Assembly (NCBI RefSeq): GCF_003478505.1
Contig: NZ_QUFI01000015.1
Coordinates: 1-64,000, forward strand
DNA: 64,000 nt
From: Clostridium sp. AF27-2AA
GTDB lineage: Bacteria > Bacillota > Clostridia > Lachnospirales > Lachnospiraceae
Direction: 5' to 3'
Position numbers and translations under genes: made by a program. Positions 42,846-52,281 of this stretch are shown here, in pieces. Positions within the stretch are counted from its first letter, which is position 1; every line of letters begins with the position of its first letter. Under the pieces are notes generated by a model. That model did no database searches and was not told where the DNA came from. It saw only the letters and a list, made by a program, of their open reading frames with translations.

Positions 42846-43731
42846 TGAAGATAACGGAGTAAAACAGATAGATCTGGCGGTGGAAAAGGGAATGCTCCTG
42901 ACACTTCTCGGGCCTTCCGGATGCGGAAAAACGACCCTCTTAAATCTGTTGGGCGGCTTTTTAAAGCCGGATGCCGGAAGCATTTTTCTGGATGGACAGG
43001 AGATTACTTCCTGTGTGCCGGAGGAACGCCCGGTATCTACAGTCTTTCAGAGTTATGCTCTGTTTCCGCACATGAATGTCCTGGAAAATGTGTGTTATGG
43101 TCTGCGCTTTTTTCACCGGATGAAGAAACGGGACGCAGTACCTGTGGCAGAGAAATATCTTGATATTGTGGGCCTTTCGGAGTATGAAAAGGCTCCGGTC
43201 ACGGCACTTTCCGGCGGTCAGCAGCAGCGGGTGGCGCTTGCCAGGGCAATGGCTACGGAGCCGAAAGTGCTGTTGTTAGATGAACCGCTGTCCAATCTGG
43301 ATGCTTCACTCCGGCTTCGGATGCGGGGAGAGCTGAAGCGGCTTCAGCGGAAAACCGGGATGACCATGATCTTTGTCACTCATGATCAGGAGGAGGCACT
43401 GAGCCTTTCTGACAGGATTGCGGTGATGAAGCAGGGATGCATTGTTCAGAACGGAACTTCGGAAGAAATTTATTATGAACCGGCAAATGAAGAAATTGCC
43501 GCCTTTATTGGAAAAACAAATCCGGACTTTTTACGCCCGGAGGAGCTGTTTTTGACAGAAGATCCTGCCGCTTCCTGTACGGTGCTGGAGCGGCAGTTTA
43601 TGGGATCCCATACAGAGTATCTGGTAACAGATGGAGAAAAAAACTGGCAGGTCAGTCTGTTCGGGCAGGCCGGGAGCCGTTTCCGGCCCGGAATGAAGGT
43701 GCGGCTGGACATGCAGGAAAAACGTTATTGA
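42808..43731 (+). CDS. ABC transporter ATP-binding protein (FbpC-type)
   Basis: A 307-residue ATPase: Walker A GPSGCGKTTLLN (about 33-44), Q-loop TVFQSYALFPHMNV, signature LSGGQQQRVALARA, Walker B VLLLDEPLSNLD, and VTHDQEEAL. The last 70 residues form a short TOBE-like regulatory domain (FLRPEELFL...GSHTEYLV). The ATG at 42808 follows AAAGGAGAAG inside the permease 3' end; the longer frame to 42766 is a shadow. It ends the PHP-ABC operon at the terminator 43733-43776. Confidence 0.94.
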   Translation: MYLELTGVRKMYDEDNGVKQIDLAVEKGMLLTLLGPSGCGKTTLLNLLGGFLKPDAGSIFLDGQEITSCVPEERPVSTVFQSYALFPHMNVLENVCYGLRFFHRMKKRDAVPVAEKYLDIVGLSEYEKAPVTALSGGQQQRVALARAMATEPKVLLLDEPLSNLDASLRLRMRGELKRLQRKTGMTMIFVTHDQEEALSLSDRIAVMKQGCIVQNGTSEEIYYEPANEEIAAFIGKTNPDFLRPEELFLTEDPAASCTVLERQFMGSHTEYLVTDGEKNWQVSLFGQAGSRFRPGMKVRLDMQEKRY

Positions 43732-43732
43732 G

Positions 43733-43776
43733 AAAAAATATCCGGGTCTGCATCTTGACAGATCCGGATATTTTTT
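43733..43776 (+). terminator. Intrinsic terminator of the PHP-ABC operon
   Basis: An 18-bp stem (43733-43750 with 43759-43776, one G-U) around CATCTTGA, with an A-run before and T-run within and after. The promoter -35 box for the copper operon (TTGACA, 43755-43760) lies in its loop and 3' arm. Confidence 0.85.
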
Positions 43777-43805
43777 CTATACTCAATATACCCTATGGGG
43801 GTATA
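43755..43805 (+). promoter_or_regulatory. Copper-operon promoter with CsoR operator
   Basis: TTGACA (43755-43760) and TATACT (43778-43783) are 17 bp apart. TATACCCTATGGGGGTATA (43787-43805) is a near-perfect palindrome of the CsoR type (TACCC...GGGTA), placed over the predicted start. Apo-CsoR would block transcription and Cu(I) would release it. The target is csoR-copA downstream. Confidence 0.88.
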
Positions 43806-43865
43806 CGAAAAGGCAAGAGAAAAAAATCATGCCGGAAGCAGAACTCACGGGAGAATGCTTTTTTA

Positions 43866-43994
43866 TTTCATAGGAAATTGCGTCCTATGAAACAAAAAAG
43901 CGCTCCGCAGGGATGCGCACTCGGCGCAAAGGTAGATGGTTGCTGAAGCAACCGCGCCTCGGCGCGAGAATGTGCCAAGGCACATTCTTTTTTA
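43866..43994 (+). promoter_or_regulatory. Structured leader with terminator ahead of csoR
   Basis: A chain of hairpins follows the start site: TTTCATAGGA...TCCTATGAAA (43866-43892), a GC-rich block GCGCTCCGCAGGGATGCGC, GGTTGC-TGAA-GCAACC (43938-43953), GCGCCTCGGCGC, and finally GAATGTGC-CAAG-GCACATTC with a T-run (43968-43993). The last has full terminator form only a few bases before the csoR ribosome binding site. From memory, similar palindromic blocks recur in Lachnospiraceae genomes, so it may be a dispersed repeat. Confidence 0.65.
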
Positions 43995-44011
43995 CAGAAA
44001 GGTGGAATTGC

Positions 44012-44407
44012 ATGGAGCATACCGATAAAAGGAAATGCTGCAGTGGAATGGCAGAGCATGCAGAAGCAGCGAAGCCAGATGCTGCAGAGAAAAAAGCAGA
44101 GCATAAAGAAGGAAAGCCGTGCTGTTGTCATAAAAAGAAAGAACGTTCGGAGAAGGAATACAAGGATCTGATCCATCGCTTAAACCGCATTGAAGGACAG
44201 ATCCGGGGAATCCGCAACATGGTAGAGCAGGACGCCTACTGTCCGGATATCCTCATTCAGGTGGCTGCGGCCAACGCGGCGCTCAACAGCTTCAACAAGG
44301 TCCTTCTTGGAAATCATCTGCGGACCTGCGTGGCCAATGATATACGCGAAGGCCATGATGAGACCATCGATGAGTTATTGAAGGTATTGCAGAGACTGAT
44401 GAAGTAA
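44012..44407 (+). CDS. csoR: CsoR family copper-sensing repressor
   Basis: A 131-residue four-helix repressor. The Cu(I) ligands Cys-His-Cys are visible in EQDAYCPDIL and LGNHLRTCV, and HRLNRIEGQIRGIRNMVE is the family signature. The N-terminal 40 residues form an unusual Cys/His-rich extension (KRKCCSGMAEHAEA, KPCCCHKKK) that could bind metal before the core site. The ATG follows GAAAGGTGG. It probably represses its own operon through the palindrome at 43787-43805. Confidence 0.93.
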   Translation: MEHTDKRKCCSGMAEHAEAAKPDAAEKKAEHKEGKPCCCHKKKERSEKEYKDLIHRLNRIEGQIRGIRNMVEQDAYCPDILIQVAAANAALNSFNKVLLGNHLRTCVANDIREGHDETIDELLKVLQRLMK

Positions 44408-44575
44408 AGGTGAGAATCTTTGCTGGCCATGACACAGAGAGCAAGTGGCAGTGAGGAGAGATTTCGAAGCAATGCGAGGCGGATAAGAAAACAGTATTCC
44501 GGGCATGGTAAAGAAGAATGCAATTGGGAAGAAGCAGTTGCAGGGGGAATCGAAAAAGGAGGAAACGACAACAAG

Positions 44576-47131
44576 ATGGAACAGTATACAGTAACCGGCA
44601 TGAGCTGCGCGGCCTGCAGCAGCCGCGTGGAAAAAGCGGTTTCCGGGGTGCCTGGTGTTACAGGCTGTTCGGTCAGCCTGCTGACCAATTCCATGGGTGT
44701 GGAAGGCACGGCATCGTCCGCTGATATCATCAAGGCGGTGCAGGATGCCGGATATGGCGCGTCTGTAAAGGGCGCGGGAAAAGAGGGCAGTGTACGGGCA
44801 CAGTCCTTAGACGCGGAGGAAGCGTTAAAAGACCATGAGACTCCGGTCTTAAAGCGCAGGCTCTGGTATTCCGTTGGATTTCTGATCGTTCTCATGTATT
44901 TTTCCATGGGACATATGATGTGGGGCTGGCCGCTTCCGGCATTTTTTGACGGAAACCATGTGGCGATGGGGCTGATCCAGCTGATCTTAACCGCCATCGT
45001 TATGGTCATCAACCAGAAATTCTTCATCAGCGGCTTTAAGAGCCTGTGGCACAAAGCCCCGAATATGGATACCCTGGTGGCCCTCGGTTCCATGGCGGCA
45101 TTTACTTACAGTACCTACGCACTGTTTGCCATGACCGATGCCCAGGTAAAGGGCAATGCGGACGCTGTCATGAGCTACATGCATGAGTTTTACTTTGAGT
45201 CCGCAGCCATGATCCTGACCCTCATCACCGTGGGCAAGATGCTGGAGGCGCGTTCCAAAGGAAAGACCACCGATGCGTTAAAGAGCCTGATGAAGCTGGC
45301 TCCGAAGACCGCGGTTGTGGTTCGGGACGGCGAAGAAGTCACTGTCGGCATTGAGCAGGTACAGAAAGGAGATGTCTTCGTTGTCCGTCCGGGCGAGAAC
45401 ATTCCGGTGGATGGCATTGTATTAGAAGGAAGCAGTGCCGTGAACGAAGCGGCTCTTACCGGTGAGAGTATTCCGGTGGATAAGACTGTGGGTGACAGCG
45501 TTTCCGCTGCAACGGTGAACCAGTCCGGCTTTATCCGCTGCGAGGCAGTCAGAGTCGGAGAAGATACGACTCTGTCCCAGATCATCCAGATGGTCAGTGA
45601 TGCGGCTGCCACCAAGGCGCCGATCGCAAAGGTTGCCGACAGGGTATCCGGTGTGTTTGTACCGACTGTTATTACTATTGCAGTCATTACAACCATTGTA
45701 TGGCTGCTGGCTGGCCAGAGCGTGGGCTTTGCGCTGGCCCGGGGTATTTCCGTTCTGGTCATCAGCTGTCCGTGTGCACTGGGGCTTGCGACTCCGGTTG
45801 CCATTATGGTGGGCAACGGCATGGGCGCAAAGCATGGCATTATGTTTAAGACTGCGGTTTCCCTGGAGGAAGCGGGCAAGATGGATATTGTGGCACTGGA
45901 TAAGACCGGTACCATCACCAGCGGCGAGCCGAAGGTGACCGACATCATCCTTGCAGAAGCAAAGAGTGAGCAGGAGCTTCTGGCACTGGCTTACACCCTG
46001 GAGAAAAAGAGTGAGCATCCGCTGGCCCGCGCCATTAACGAGCGCGCTCAGGCGGACGGCATCACTGCAGGCGAGGTGGACGATTTCGCAGCACTTCCGG
46101 GCAATGGACTTTCCGGCATTTATGAGGGCAGTGAGCTCTGCGGAGGAAACGCGAATTTTATCGGCAGTGTTGCTTTGGTATCCGATGAGATCCGCGCGAA
46201 AGCAGAAAAGCTTGCGGAAGCAGGCAAGACCCCGCTGTATTTCAGCCGTGACGGACAGCTTCTTGGTATTGTTGCGGTGGCGGATGTCATTAAGGAAGAC
46301 AGCCCGCGGGCGGTTAAAGAGCTGCAGAACATGGGCATCCGTGTTGTGATGCTGACCGGTGATAACGAGCGCACTGCGAAAGCTATCGGTGCCCAGGCCG
46401 GTGTGGACGAGGTCATCGCAGGCGTGCTTCCGGAAGGAAAAGAGAGCGTGATCCGTTCTCTGAAGGAGCAGGGAAAGGTAGCCATGGTCGGTGACGGCAT
46501 CAACGATGCTCCGGCGCTGACCCGTGCGGATATCGGCATTGCCATCGGAGCAGGAACGGATATTGCCATCGATGCAGCCGATGTGGTTCTGATGAAGAGC
46601 CGCTTAAGCGATGTCCCGGCAGCCATCCGGTTAAGCCGCGCAACCCTGCGTAACATCCACGAGAACCTGTTCTGGGCATTTTTCTACAACGTTATCGGCA
46701 TTCCGCTGGCAGCCGGAATCTGGTACCCGCTGTTCGGACTGAAGTTAAACCCAATGTTCGGCGCGGCAGCCATGAGCCTTTCCAGCTTCTGTGTCGTAAC
46801 CAATGCCCTGCGCCTGAATCTGTTTCAGATGCATGACGCGTCCAAAGATAAGAAGAAAAAACAAAGCAGACCACATGATGAAAGTCATGTTGATCATAAA
46901 GAGAAAAAGGAGAAGAGTGCTATGACAAAGACTATGAAAATCGAAGGAATGATGTGCGGACACTGTGAGGCCAGAGTGAAAAAGACCCTGGAGGGCATCG
47001 AAGGCGTAACCGAGGCAGTGGTAAGCCATGAGAAGGGAACCGCAGTCGTAACCCTGGAGAAGGAAGTTGCAGACAGCGTTCTGAAAGAGGCTGTTGAGGC
47101 ACAGGATTACAAGGTCGTATCAGTACAGTAA
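44576..47131 (+). CDS. copA: Copper-exporting P1B-type ATPase with N- and C-terminal HMA domains
   Basis: An 851-residue pump that exports Cu(I). N-terminal HMA domain with GMSCAACSS; eight membrane helices with the CPC transport motif ([11 protein letters not shown]); actuator loop ALTGES; phosphorylated Asp near residue 442 ([11 protein letters not shown]); HP motif KKSEHPLA; hinge [11 protein letters not shown] charged linker leads to a second HMA domain ([13 protein letters not shown], 783-851), which is unusual at this end. The start at 44576 follows GGAGG by 13 bases; a longer frame to 44420 lacks a site. An internal start at 46922 could release the last domain alone. Confidence 0.95.
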   Translation: MEQYTVTGMSCAACSSRVEKAVSGVPGVTGCSVSLLTNSMGVEGTASSADIIKAVQDAGYGASVKGAGKEGSVRAQSLDAEEALKDHETPVLKRRLWYSVGFLIVLMYFSMGHMMWGWPLPAFFDGNHVAMGLIQLILTAIVMVINQKFFISGFKSLWHKAPNMDTLVALGSMAAFTYSTYALFAMTDAQVKGNADAVMSYMHEFYFESAAMILTLITVGKMLEARSKGKTTDALKSLMKLAPKTAVVVRDGEEVTVGIEQVQKGDVFVVRPGENIPVDGIVLEGSSAVNEAALTGESIPVDKTVGDSVSAATVNQSGFIRCEAVRVGEDTTLSQIIQMVSDAAATKAPIAKVADRVSGVFVPTVITIAVITTIVWLLAGQSVGFALARGISVLVISCPCALGLATPVAIMVGNGMGAKHGIMFKTAVSLEEAGKMDIVALDKTGTITSGEPKVTDIILAEAKSEQELLALAYTLEKKSEHPLARAINERAQADGITAGEVDDFAALPGNGLSGIYEGSELCGGNANFIGSVALVSDEIRAKAEKLAEAGKTPLYFSRDGQLLGIVAVADVIKEDSPRAVKELQNMGIRVVMLTGDNERTAKAIGAQAGVDEVIAGVLPEGKESVIRSLKEQGKVAMVGDGINDAPALTRADIGIAIGAGTDIAIDAADVVLMKSRLSDVPAAIRLSRATLRNIHENLFWAFFYNVIGIPLAAGIWYPLFGLKLNPMFGAAAMSLSSFCVVTNALRLNLFQMHDASKDKKKKQSRPHDESHVDHKEKKEKSAMTKTMKIEGMMCGHCEARVKKTLEGIEGVTEAVVSHEKGTAVVTLEKEVADSVLKEAVEAQDYKVVSVQ
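46922..47131 (+). CDS. Candidate CopZ-like copper chaperone from an internal start in copA
   Basis: Within copA, AAGGAG (46907-46912) stands nine bases before an in-frame ATG at 46922. The product would be 69 residues, [20 protein letters not shown] onward, exactly one HMA domain with the CxxC copper site and the length of free CopZ chaperones. Such a signal is stronger than the one at the copA start. The pump and chaperone could thus be made from one gene; alternatively it is a former separate gene fused to copA by loss of a stop codon. Confidence 0.5.
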   Translation: MTKTMKIEGMMCGHCEARVKKTLEGIEGVTEAVVSHEKGTAVVTLEKEVADSVLKEAVEAQDYKVVSVQ

Positions 47132-47182
47132 ACACGAGCGGCGCACCGACAGATGCGCCGCGAACGTATGAAGGAGAAATAA

Positions 47183-47377
47183 ATGTCACATTCTCAGAAT
47201 TCCATGGGCTATATGGTAGCTCTTTGCATTATCCTGTACATAGTAGGCGTATCCATTTATCTTTTTGTAAAATTTGTCAGAAAAAAACTGGATGAGGCGA
47301 GAGACCGCAGATTCCAGAGAGAGCACCAGGCAGACATGATGGCAGAAGCAGCCAAAGAAAAGCCGGATGAAAAATAG
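47183..47377 (+). CDS. Small single-pass membrane protein
   Basis: A 64-residue protein: short polar N-terminus, one hydrophobic helix (MVALCIILYIVGVSIYLFV, residues about 11-29), then a charged tail (RKKLDEARDRRFQREHQAD). AAGGAGAAATAA gives a good ribosome binding site. Lying between copA and a membrane-anchored HMA protein, it is probably part of the copper operon, perhaps as a small partner of the pump. No family recognised. Confidence 0.7.
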   Translation: MSHSQNSMGYMVALCIILYIVGVSIYLFVKFVRKKLDEARDRRFQREHQADMMAEAAKEKPDEK

Positions 47378-47418
47378 AGACTGAAGGAAAGACAGAAAAA
47401 AGAAGGGAGCAATCAGTC

Positions 47419-47778
47419 ATGACAGATATCATTGTAATTTTAGTCATTGCAGTATTTGTACTTCTTGGTATCAGATCTACCATCAAGCATTTTAAGGGCG
47501 AGGGAGCCTGCTGCGGTGGCGGCGGTGGAAGCCTTCCGCCGGAAGAAAAAAAGCTGGAGAATCCGGTTATCGGAAAGAAAATCGTCAAAATCTCCGGCAT
47601 GCACTGTGAGCACTGTGTGAACGCAGTCACCGAAGTCATCAACAAGATCGACGGCGCATCCGCCAAGGTCAGCCTGCACGGCAAAAAAGCCGTAGTCAGC
47701 TTCGACCGGGAGCTGGATGAGGCGGTGTTGAAGAAGACCATTGAAGATGCGGGATATACCGTAGAGGAAATGAAATAA
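47419..47778 (+). CDS. Membrane-anchored heavy-metal-associated (HMA) protein
   Basis: A 119-residue protein: N-terminal transmembrane helix (DIIVILVIAVFVLLGIRS), a cysteine/glycine stretch (GACCGGGGGS) like that of FeoB-associated small proteins, a linker, then an HMA domain with the copper site GMHCEHCVNAV. It probably holds Cu(I) at the membrane and passes it to CopA. It is the last gene of the copper operon, followed by a terminator. Confidence 0.85.
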   Translation: MTDIIVILVIAVFVLLGIRSTIKHFKGEGACCGGGGGSLPPEEKKLENPVIGKKIVKISGMHCEHCVNAVTEVINKIDGASAKVSLHGKKAVVSFDRELDEAVLKKTIEDAGYTVEEMK

Positions 47779-47785
47779 GAATTAT

Positions 47786-47834
47786 AAAAGCCGGAAAGTG
47801 GGTTAATAAGCTGCTTTCCGGCTTTTGTTGTTTC
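47786..47834 (+). terminator. Terminator of the copper operon
   Basis: AAAAGCCGGAAAG pairs with CTTTCCGGCTTTT around a loop of about 15 bases, with TTTTGTTGTTTC following. Confidence 0.88.
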
Positions 47835-47909
47835 TAAAAAAAATGGTCTGTGTTATACTAAAAAACAAGAAACAATTGAAAATTGGGTTTTGATAAGGAG
47901 GCGGCTGAA

Positions 47910-49391
47910 ATGGACACAAGAACTATGAAAACCATACTGGAAATAGGCGAGACTATTGCGGTCGAATTCAAAAGATGTGGAAATGGAATTGAAAGTGATG
48001 TATACGAAACAGTATGCTCGTTTTTAAACCGTTTTGGAGGAGATATATTTCTGTGGGTTCTGGATGACGGAACCGTTTCTGGTGTGCCGGAAAAGCAGGC
48101 TCCAGATATGGTAAAAAATTTTATTAGCTGTATTAGTAATCCTGCATTGTTTTCACCGACTATTTATCTCAATCCTGAGATTTTGGATTATGAAGGGAAG
48201 AAACTCATTCATATACACATTCTTCCAAGTGCAGAAGTGCACTGCTACAAAAAAGTAATCTATGATCGTGTAAATGATGCTGACGTGAAAGTTACGGCCA
48301 CAGCTCAGATTGCCCAGATGTATATCTGCAAGCAAGAAATTTACACAGAAAAGAAGATTTTCCCATATGTGGGACTGGAAGATTTACGTCTGGACCTGTT
48401 GCCAAAACTCCGGATCATGGCGGCGAATAACAGTGGTCAGACACATCCGTGGAGCAGTATGTCAGACGAGGAAGTATTAAAAAGTACAAGATTGTATAGT
48501 ATAGACCGTGTCACCGGAGCAAAAGGATACAATCTGGCTGCGGTCATGCTTTTGGGAAAAGATGATGTAATTGCAGATGTGGTACCGGCCTATGTGACGG
48601 ATGCACTGCTTCGCAAGGTAAATATAGATCGGTATGATGAACGGGAAATTATCAAAACCAACTTGATCGAAAGTTATGAATAGCTCATGGAATTTGGCCG
48701 GAAACATCTGCCGGATCGTTTCTTTTTGGAAGAAGACCAGCGGAAGAGTCTTAGAAATATCATTACGCGAGAAATGATAGCCAATACACTGATACACCTG
48801 GAATATACCAGTTCCTATCAGGCAAAATTTGTAATAGAAAAAGACCGGATGTATGTAGAAAATGCAAATCGTGCTTCACAACAGGCAGTTCTGACACCGG
48901 ATGATATCGAACCAAATCCAAAGAATCCGATCATCGCTGCATTCTTTCGGAATATCGGGTATGCGGACCAGCTTGGATCTGGTGTGAGAAATTTGTTCAA
49001 ATATAGTGAAGTTTATTCAGGGAAAGAGCCAGAGTTTGTAGAGGGAGACGTATTTCGGATTATTGTGCCGTTGGATGAAGCGTTGATGAATGAAGGAACC
49101 ACCCAGACCACCCAATCGACCACCCAATCGACCACCCAATCGACCACCCAATCGACCACCCAGTCCACCCAATCGACTATTGATGAAGTGGTTCATAATA
49201 TGCAAGGTGAAATAGAATATGCAATTATGCAGTTGATGATAAATATTCCAGAGATTTCTCAAAAAGAGATAGCGGCAAGAAATGGGCTTAACTTGAATAC
49301 GGTGAAGTATTATATCCGCAGGATGCAAAAGAAAGGAATGATTGAGCGAGAAGGAACCAACCGAAAAGGAAAATGGATCGTAAAACAATAA
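47910..49391 (+). pseudogene. ATP-binding/AlbA_2-type regulator split by an amber codon
   Basis: A single reading frame of 493 codons is interrupted at codon 258 (TAG at 48681-48683) between IESYE and LMEFGRKHLPD, where relatives read through with a charged residue. Upstream part: AlbA_2 (Schlafen-like) domain, EFKRCGN...DVYETVCSFLNRFGGD. Downstream part: ATPase-like domain (NTLIHLEYTS, QLGSGVRNLFKY), a TTQS repeat linker, and a C-terminal winged helix (ISQKEIAARNGLNLNTVKYYIRRMQKKG). AAGGAGG precedes the ATG. Such proteins are DNA-binding regulators of unknown targets. Confidence 0.8.
49098..49177 (+). repeat. 12-bp tandem repeat encoding TTQS units
   Basis: About six units of ACCACCCAATCG lie in frame inside the broken regulator gene, encoding Thr-Thr-Gln-Ser repeats between the ATPase-like and winged-helix domains. 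Unit number changes keep the frame (12 bp), so the linker length can vary between strains. Confidence 0.9.
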
Positions 49392-49568
49392 GAAGGATAT
49401 ACGAAAAATGGATCATATTGTTCGTATATTAATAGGAAACTGTATCATACAAAACAGTGCCGGTTTTCTTATCACTCATTTCTATTATCTTATTATTCTA
49501 ATATGAATCAGAGAAAATCTTATGCTTATTCCAATTCATCACAATTGAAGAGCAGGAGATTTTCATAA

Positions 49569-49868
49569 AATTGGATTCTCCTGTCAGAAGGGAGAACAAA
49601 TGAAGAAAAAGAATTCTGTAAAGGCAAGGCGAAATCACAAGGACACAATCGAGCGGAGGCGATAGAGGTGTGTATATTTGAGTATGATGAGAAACGTGAG
49701 AAGGAATTAATTCGGAAAGCAGAATATGCGGAAGGGAAAAGAGAAGGTGCGGAGCAGATTTTTACCATTTACAGGCTGCATAAAGAAAAATATACGGAGC
49801 AGCAAATCGCGGAGCAGATGGGATTAGATGTAGGAGAGGTGAAAAACGTTCTGGAACGACTTAAGTAG
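49569..49868 (+). pseudogene. C-terminal remnant of an Rpn/PD-(D/E)XK family nuclease-transposase
   Basis: The open frame after a TAA at 49566 encodes about 100 residues ending in VCIFEYDEKREKELIRKAEYAEGKREG and a short helix-turn-helix-like tail (KYTEQQIAEQMGLDVGEVKNVLERLK). This matches the ends of the recombination-promoting nuclease proteins common in Clostridia; the nuclease core is missing. It has no proper start codon signal. Recognition rests on the tail only. Confidence 0.5.
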
Positions 49869-49887
49869 GATGGATATGTAAACAGAA

Positions 49888-49927
49888 ATGAGGAGCCACA
49901 GCAGCGGCTCCTCATTTTGGCTTTTAA
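49888..49927. terminator. Bidirectional terminator before glgP
   Basis: ATGAGGAGCC (49888-49897) pairs perfectly with GGCTCCTCAT (49906-49915), followed by TTTTGGCTTTT. It stands between the plus-strand remnant and the 3' end of glgP. Confidence 0.75.
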
Positions 49928-49937
49928 AAGTATATTG

Positions 49938-52202
49938 TTATGACAGCTTCCAGATTTCCTCATTATACTGCGCAATGGTGCGGTCGGAGGAGAAGAATCC
50001 GGCTTTGCTGATGTTGATGAGCATCTTCTTGGCCCATTCGGTGCGGTCAGAGTAGGCTGCATAGGCCTCTTCGCGGGTCTTGACGTAATCTTCAAAGTCC
50101 GGGAAGGTCATGAACCAGTCTTTGTTTAACAGTTCTTTGTAGAGACGGTCCAGATTTTCTTTCTGGCCGATCTTCATCATTTCTTTTCCGACAATGAAAT
50201 CCACAGCGGCCTTTAAAGCTTTATCTTTCTCATACCAGTCTTTGGACTTGTAGTCACCGCGCTCATAGCGGGCAATGACGGTCTCGGAGGATTCGCCGAA
50301 GGTGAAGATGTTGTCTTTGCCCACCAGCTCGGCAATCTCCACATTGGCGCCGTCCATGGTTCCCAGGGTCAGGGCACCGTTTAACATGAACTTCATGTTG
50401 CCGGTTCCGGATGCTTCCTTGGAAGCCAGGGAGATCTGCTCGGAGATATCGCAGGCTGGAATCAGCTTTTCAGCCAGGGTCACATTGTAGTTTTCCACCA
50501 TGAAAACGTTCAGATGTGGACTTACCTTCGGGTCTTTGTTGATAAGTTCCTGCAAACATAAAATTAAGTGGATAATATCTTTCGCAATTACGTAAGCCGG
50601 GGCAGCTTTTGCGCCGAACAGCACGGTAATCGGCTTTTTCGGAAGCTTGCCTGCCTTGATCTCCAGATACTTATGGATGACATAGAGGGCGTTCATCTGC
50701 TGGCGTTTGTATTCATGCAGACGCTTTACCTGAATGTCGAAAATGGAATCCGGGTTCAGTTCCAGTCCTTGGGTGTTCTTCAGATAGGAAACAAGCTGAG
50801 CCTTCTTTTCTGCTTTCACATCCAGAAGCTTTGTAAGTACGGACGGGTCAGACACGAACTGTCCCAGCTTTTCCAGCTCCATGGCATCTTTTTTCCAGCC
50901 TTCTCCGATGAGAGAGGTGATGAGGGCGGAAAGCTCCGGGTTGCAGGCCATGAGCCAGCGGCGGAAGGTGATGCCGTTGGTCTTATTGTTGAAGCGCTCC
51001 GGATACAGCTTATAGAAGTTGTTCAGCTCTGTATTCTTTAAAATCTCGGTGTGCAGGTAAGCAACGCCGTTGACGCTGTAGCCGTAGTGGATGTCCATGT
51101 GAGCCATATGCACCAGACCATTCTGGATGATGTAGGTAGTCTCGTCTTTTACAGTGGCGCGGATGCGGTTGTCCAGCTCGCGGATGATCGGCATTAACTG
51201 CGGAACCGCTTTTTCCAGGAAGGCAATCGGCCATTTTTCCAGTGCCTCAGCTAGGATGGTGTGGTTGGTATAAGCACACACTTTGGATACGATGGCAATC
51301 GCCTCATCCATCAAAATGCCGTGCTGTCCTAACAGGCGGATCAGCTCCGGGATAACCATGGACGGATGGGTGTCGTTGATCTGAACGGCAGCGTAGTCAG
51401 CCAGGTCGTGAAGGTCAGAACCCCGGGCGATGCACTCGTCCAGAATCAGCTGTGCAGCGTTGCTGACCATGAAATACTGCTGGTATACGCGCAGCAGGCG
51501 TCCCTTGTCATCGGAGTCATCTGGATAGAGGAAGAGCGTCAGGTTTTTCTCGATTTCGGTTTTATCGAAATCAATGCCATCCTTTACGATGCTCTCATCC
51601 ACGGATTCCAGGTCGAAGAGGCGCAGGCGGGTGGAGTGGTTGTTATAACCGGTCACATCCAGGTCATAGAGACGGGAAGTAACCGTGAAGCCGCCGAACG
51701 GGACCTGATAGCTGGTTTCGGTTTTGGTAAGCCAGCTCTCGTTTTCCATCCACGGGTTCGGGGTCTCCTGCTGCAGATGCTTTTTGTTAAAGACCTGTCT
51801 GAACAGACCATAGTGGTAGTTTAAGCCAACGCCGTCTCCGTTTAATCCAAGAGTAGCAATGGAATCCACAAAGCAGGCAGCCAGACGTCCCAGGCCGCCG
51901 TTACCGAGGGATGGCTCCGGCTCCAGCTCCTCGATCTCGGCAAGGCTCTTGCCGGCAGCTGCCAGCTCTTTTTTGACTTCATCGTAAAGACCTAAGTTAA
52001 TGAGATTGTTGGAGAGCAGCTTGCCGATCAGGAACTCGGCGGAGATGTAGTAGAGCTTGCGCTTTCCGGTGCCTTCAACAGCGGTTTCCTTCTCCTTTGC
52101 CAGCTTTTTCACCTGCTCTAACAGGCAAATATAGATTTCCTCGTTGGTGCAGGAAGCCAGCGGCTTTTTATATGTTTCTTTCACAGCTTTTGTCAGATCC
52201 AT
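49938..52202 (-). CDS. glgP: Glycogen/starch/alpha-glucan phosphorylase
   Basis: A 754-residue PLP enzyme that releases glucose 1-phosphate from storage glucan in the cytoplasm. Clear marks: [53 protein letters not shown], and the PLP-lysine segment [28 protein letters not shown]. Length is slightly short for the family but all domains are present. The start at 52202 has GGGAG ten bases upstream; the longer frame to 52232 lacks one. No other glycogen genes adjoin it. Confidence 0.96.
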   Translation of the reverse strand: MDLTKAVKETYKKPLASCTNEEIYICLLEQVKKLAKEKETAVEGTGKRKLYYISAEFLIGKLLSNNLINLGLYDEVKKELAAAGKSLAEIEELEPEPSLGNGGLGRLAACFVDSIATLGLNGDGVGLNYHYGLFRQVFNKKHLQQETPNPWMENESWLTKTETSYQVPFGGFTVTSRLYDLDVTGYNNHSTRLRLFDLESVDESIVKDGIDFDKTEIEKNLTLFLYPDDSDDKGRLLRVYQQYFMVSNAAQLILDECIARGSDLHDLADYAAVQINDTHPSMVIPELIRLLGQHGILMDEAIAIVSKVCAYTNHTILAEALEKWPIAFLEKAVPQLMPIIRELDNRIRATVKDETTYIIQNGLVHMAHMDIHYGYSVNGVAYLHTEILKNTELNNFYKLYPERFNNKTNGITFRRWLMACNPELSALITSLIGEGWKKDAMELEKLGQFVSDPSVLTKLLDVKAEKKAQLVSYLKNTQGLELNPDSIFDIQVKRLHEYKRQQMNALYVIHKYLEIKAGKLPKKPITVLFGAKAAPAYVIAKDIIHLILCLQELINKDPKVSPHLNVFMVENYNVTLAEKLIPACDISEQISLASKEASGTGNMKFMLNGALTLGTMDGANVEIAELVGKDNIFTFGESSETVIARYERGDYKSKDWYEKDKALKAAVDFIVGKEMMKIGQKENLDRLYKELLNKDWFMTFPDFEDYVKTREEAYAAYSDRTEWAKKMLINISKAGFFSSDRTIAQYNEEIWKLS

Positions 52203-52281
52203 AATAGTAAAACTCCCTTCCTGAAGTATCATAAATCAAAAATTCGTTTATATTATAACAAAGTCAGGCGCGGTTGTGCAA

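Noticed and set aside
40026..43731. Ferric iron transporter as the firm assignment
   Set aside because: No Fur-like box, siderophore or iron genes nearby; the adjacent PHP phosphoesterase fits phosphorylated solutes as well or better.
44420..44575. N-terminal extension of CopA
   Set aside because: It is polar, lacks a ribosome binding site and precedes the normal HMA start at 44576.
48681..48683. Recoding of TAG as sense in this organism
   Set aside because: Several intact genes here end in TAG (for example 12583, 24469, 29539 and 35490), so TAG is an ordinary stop; two ambers are more simply mutations.
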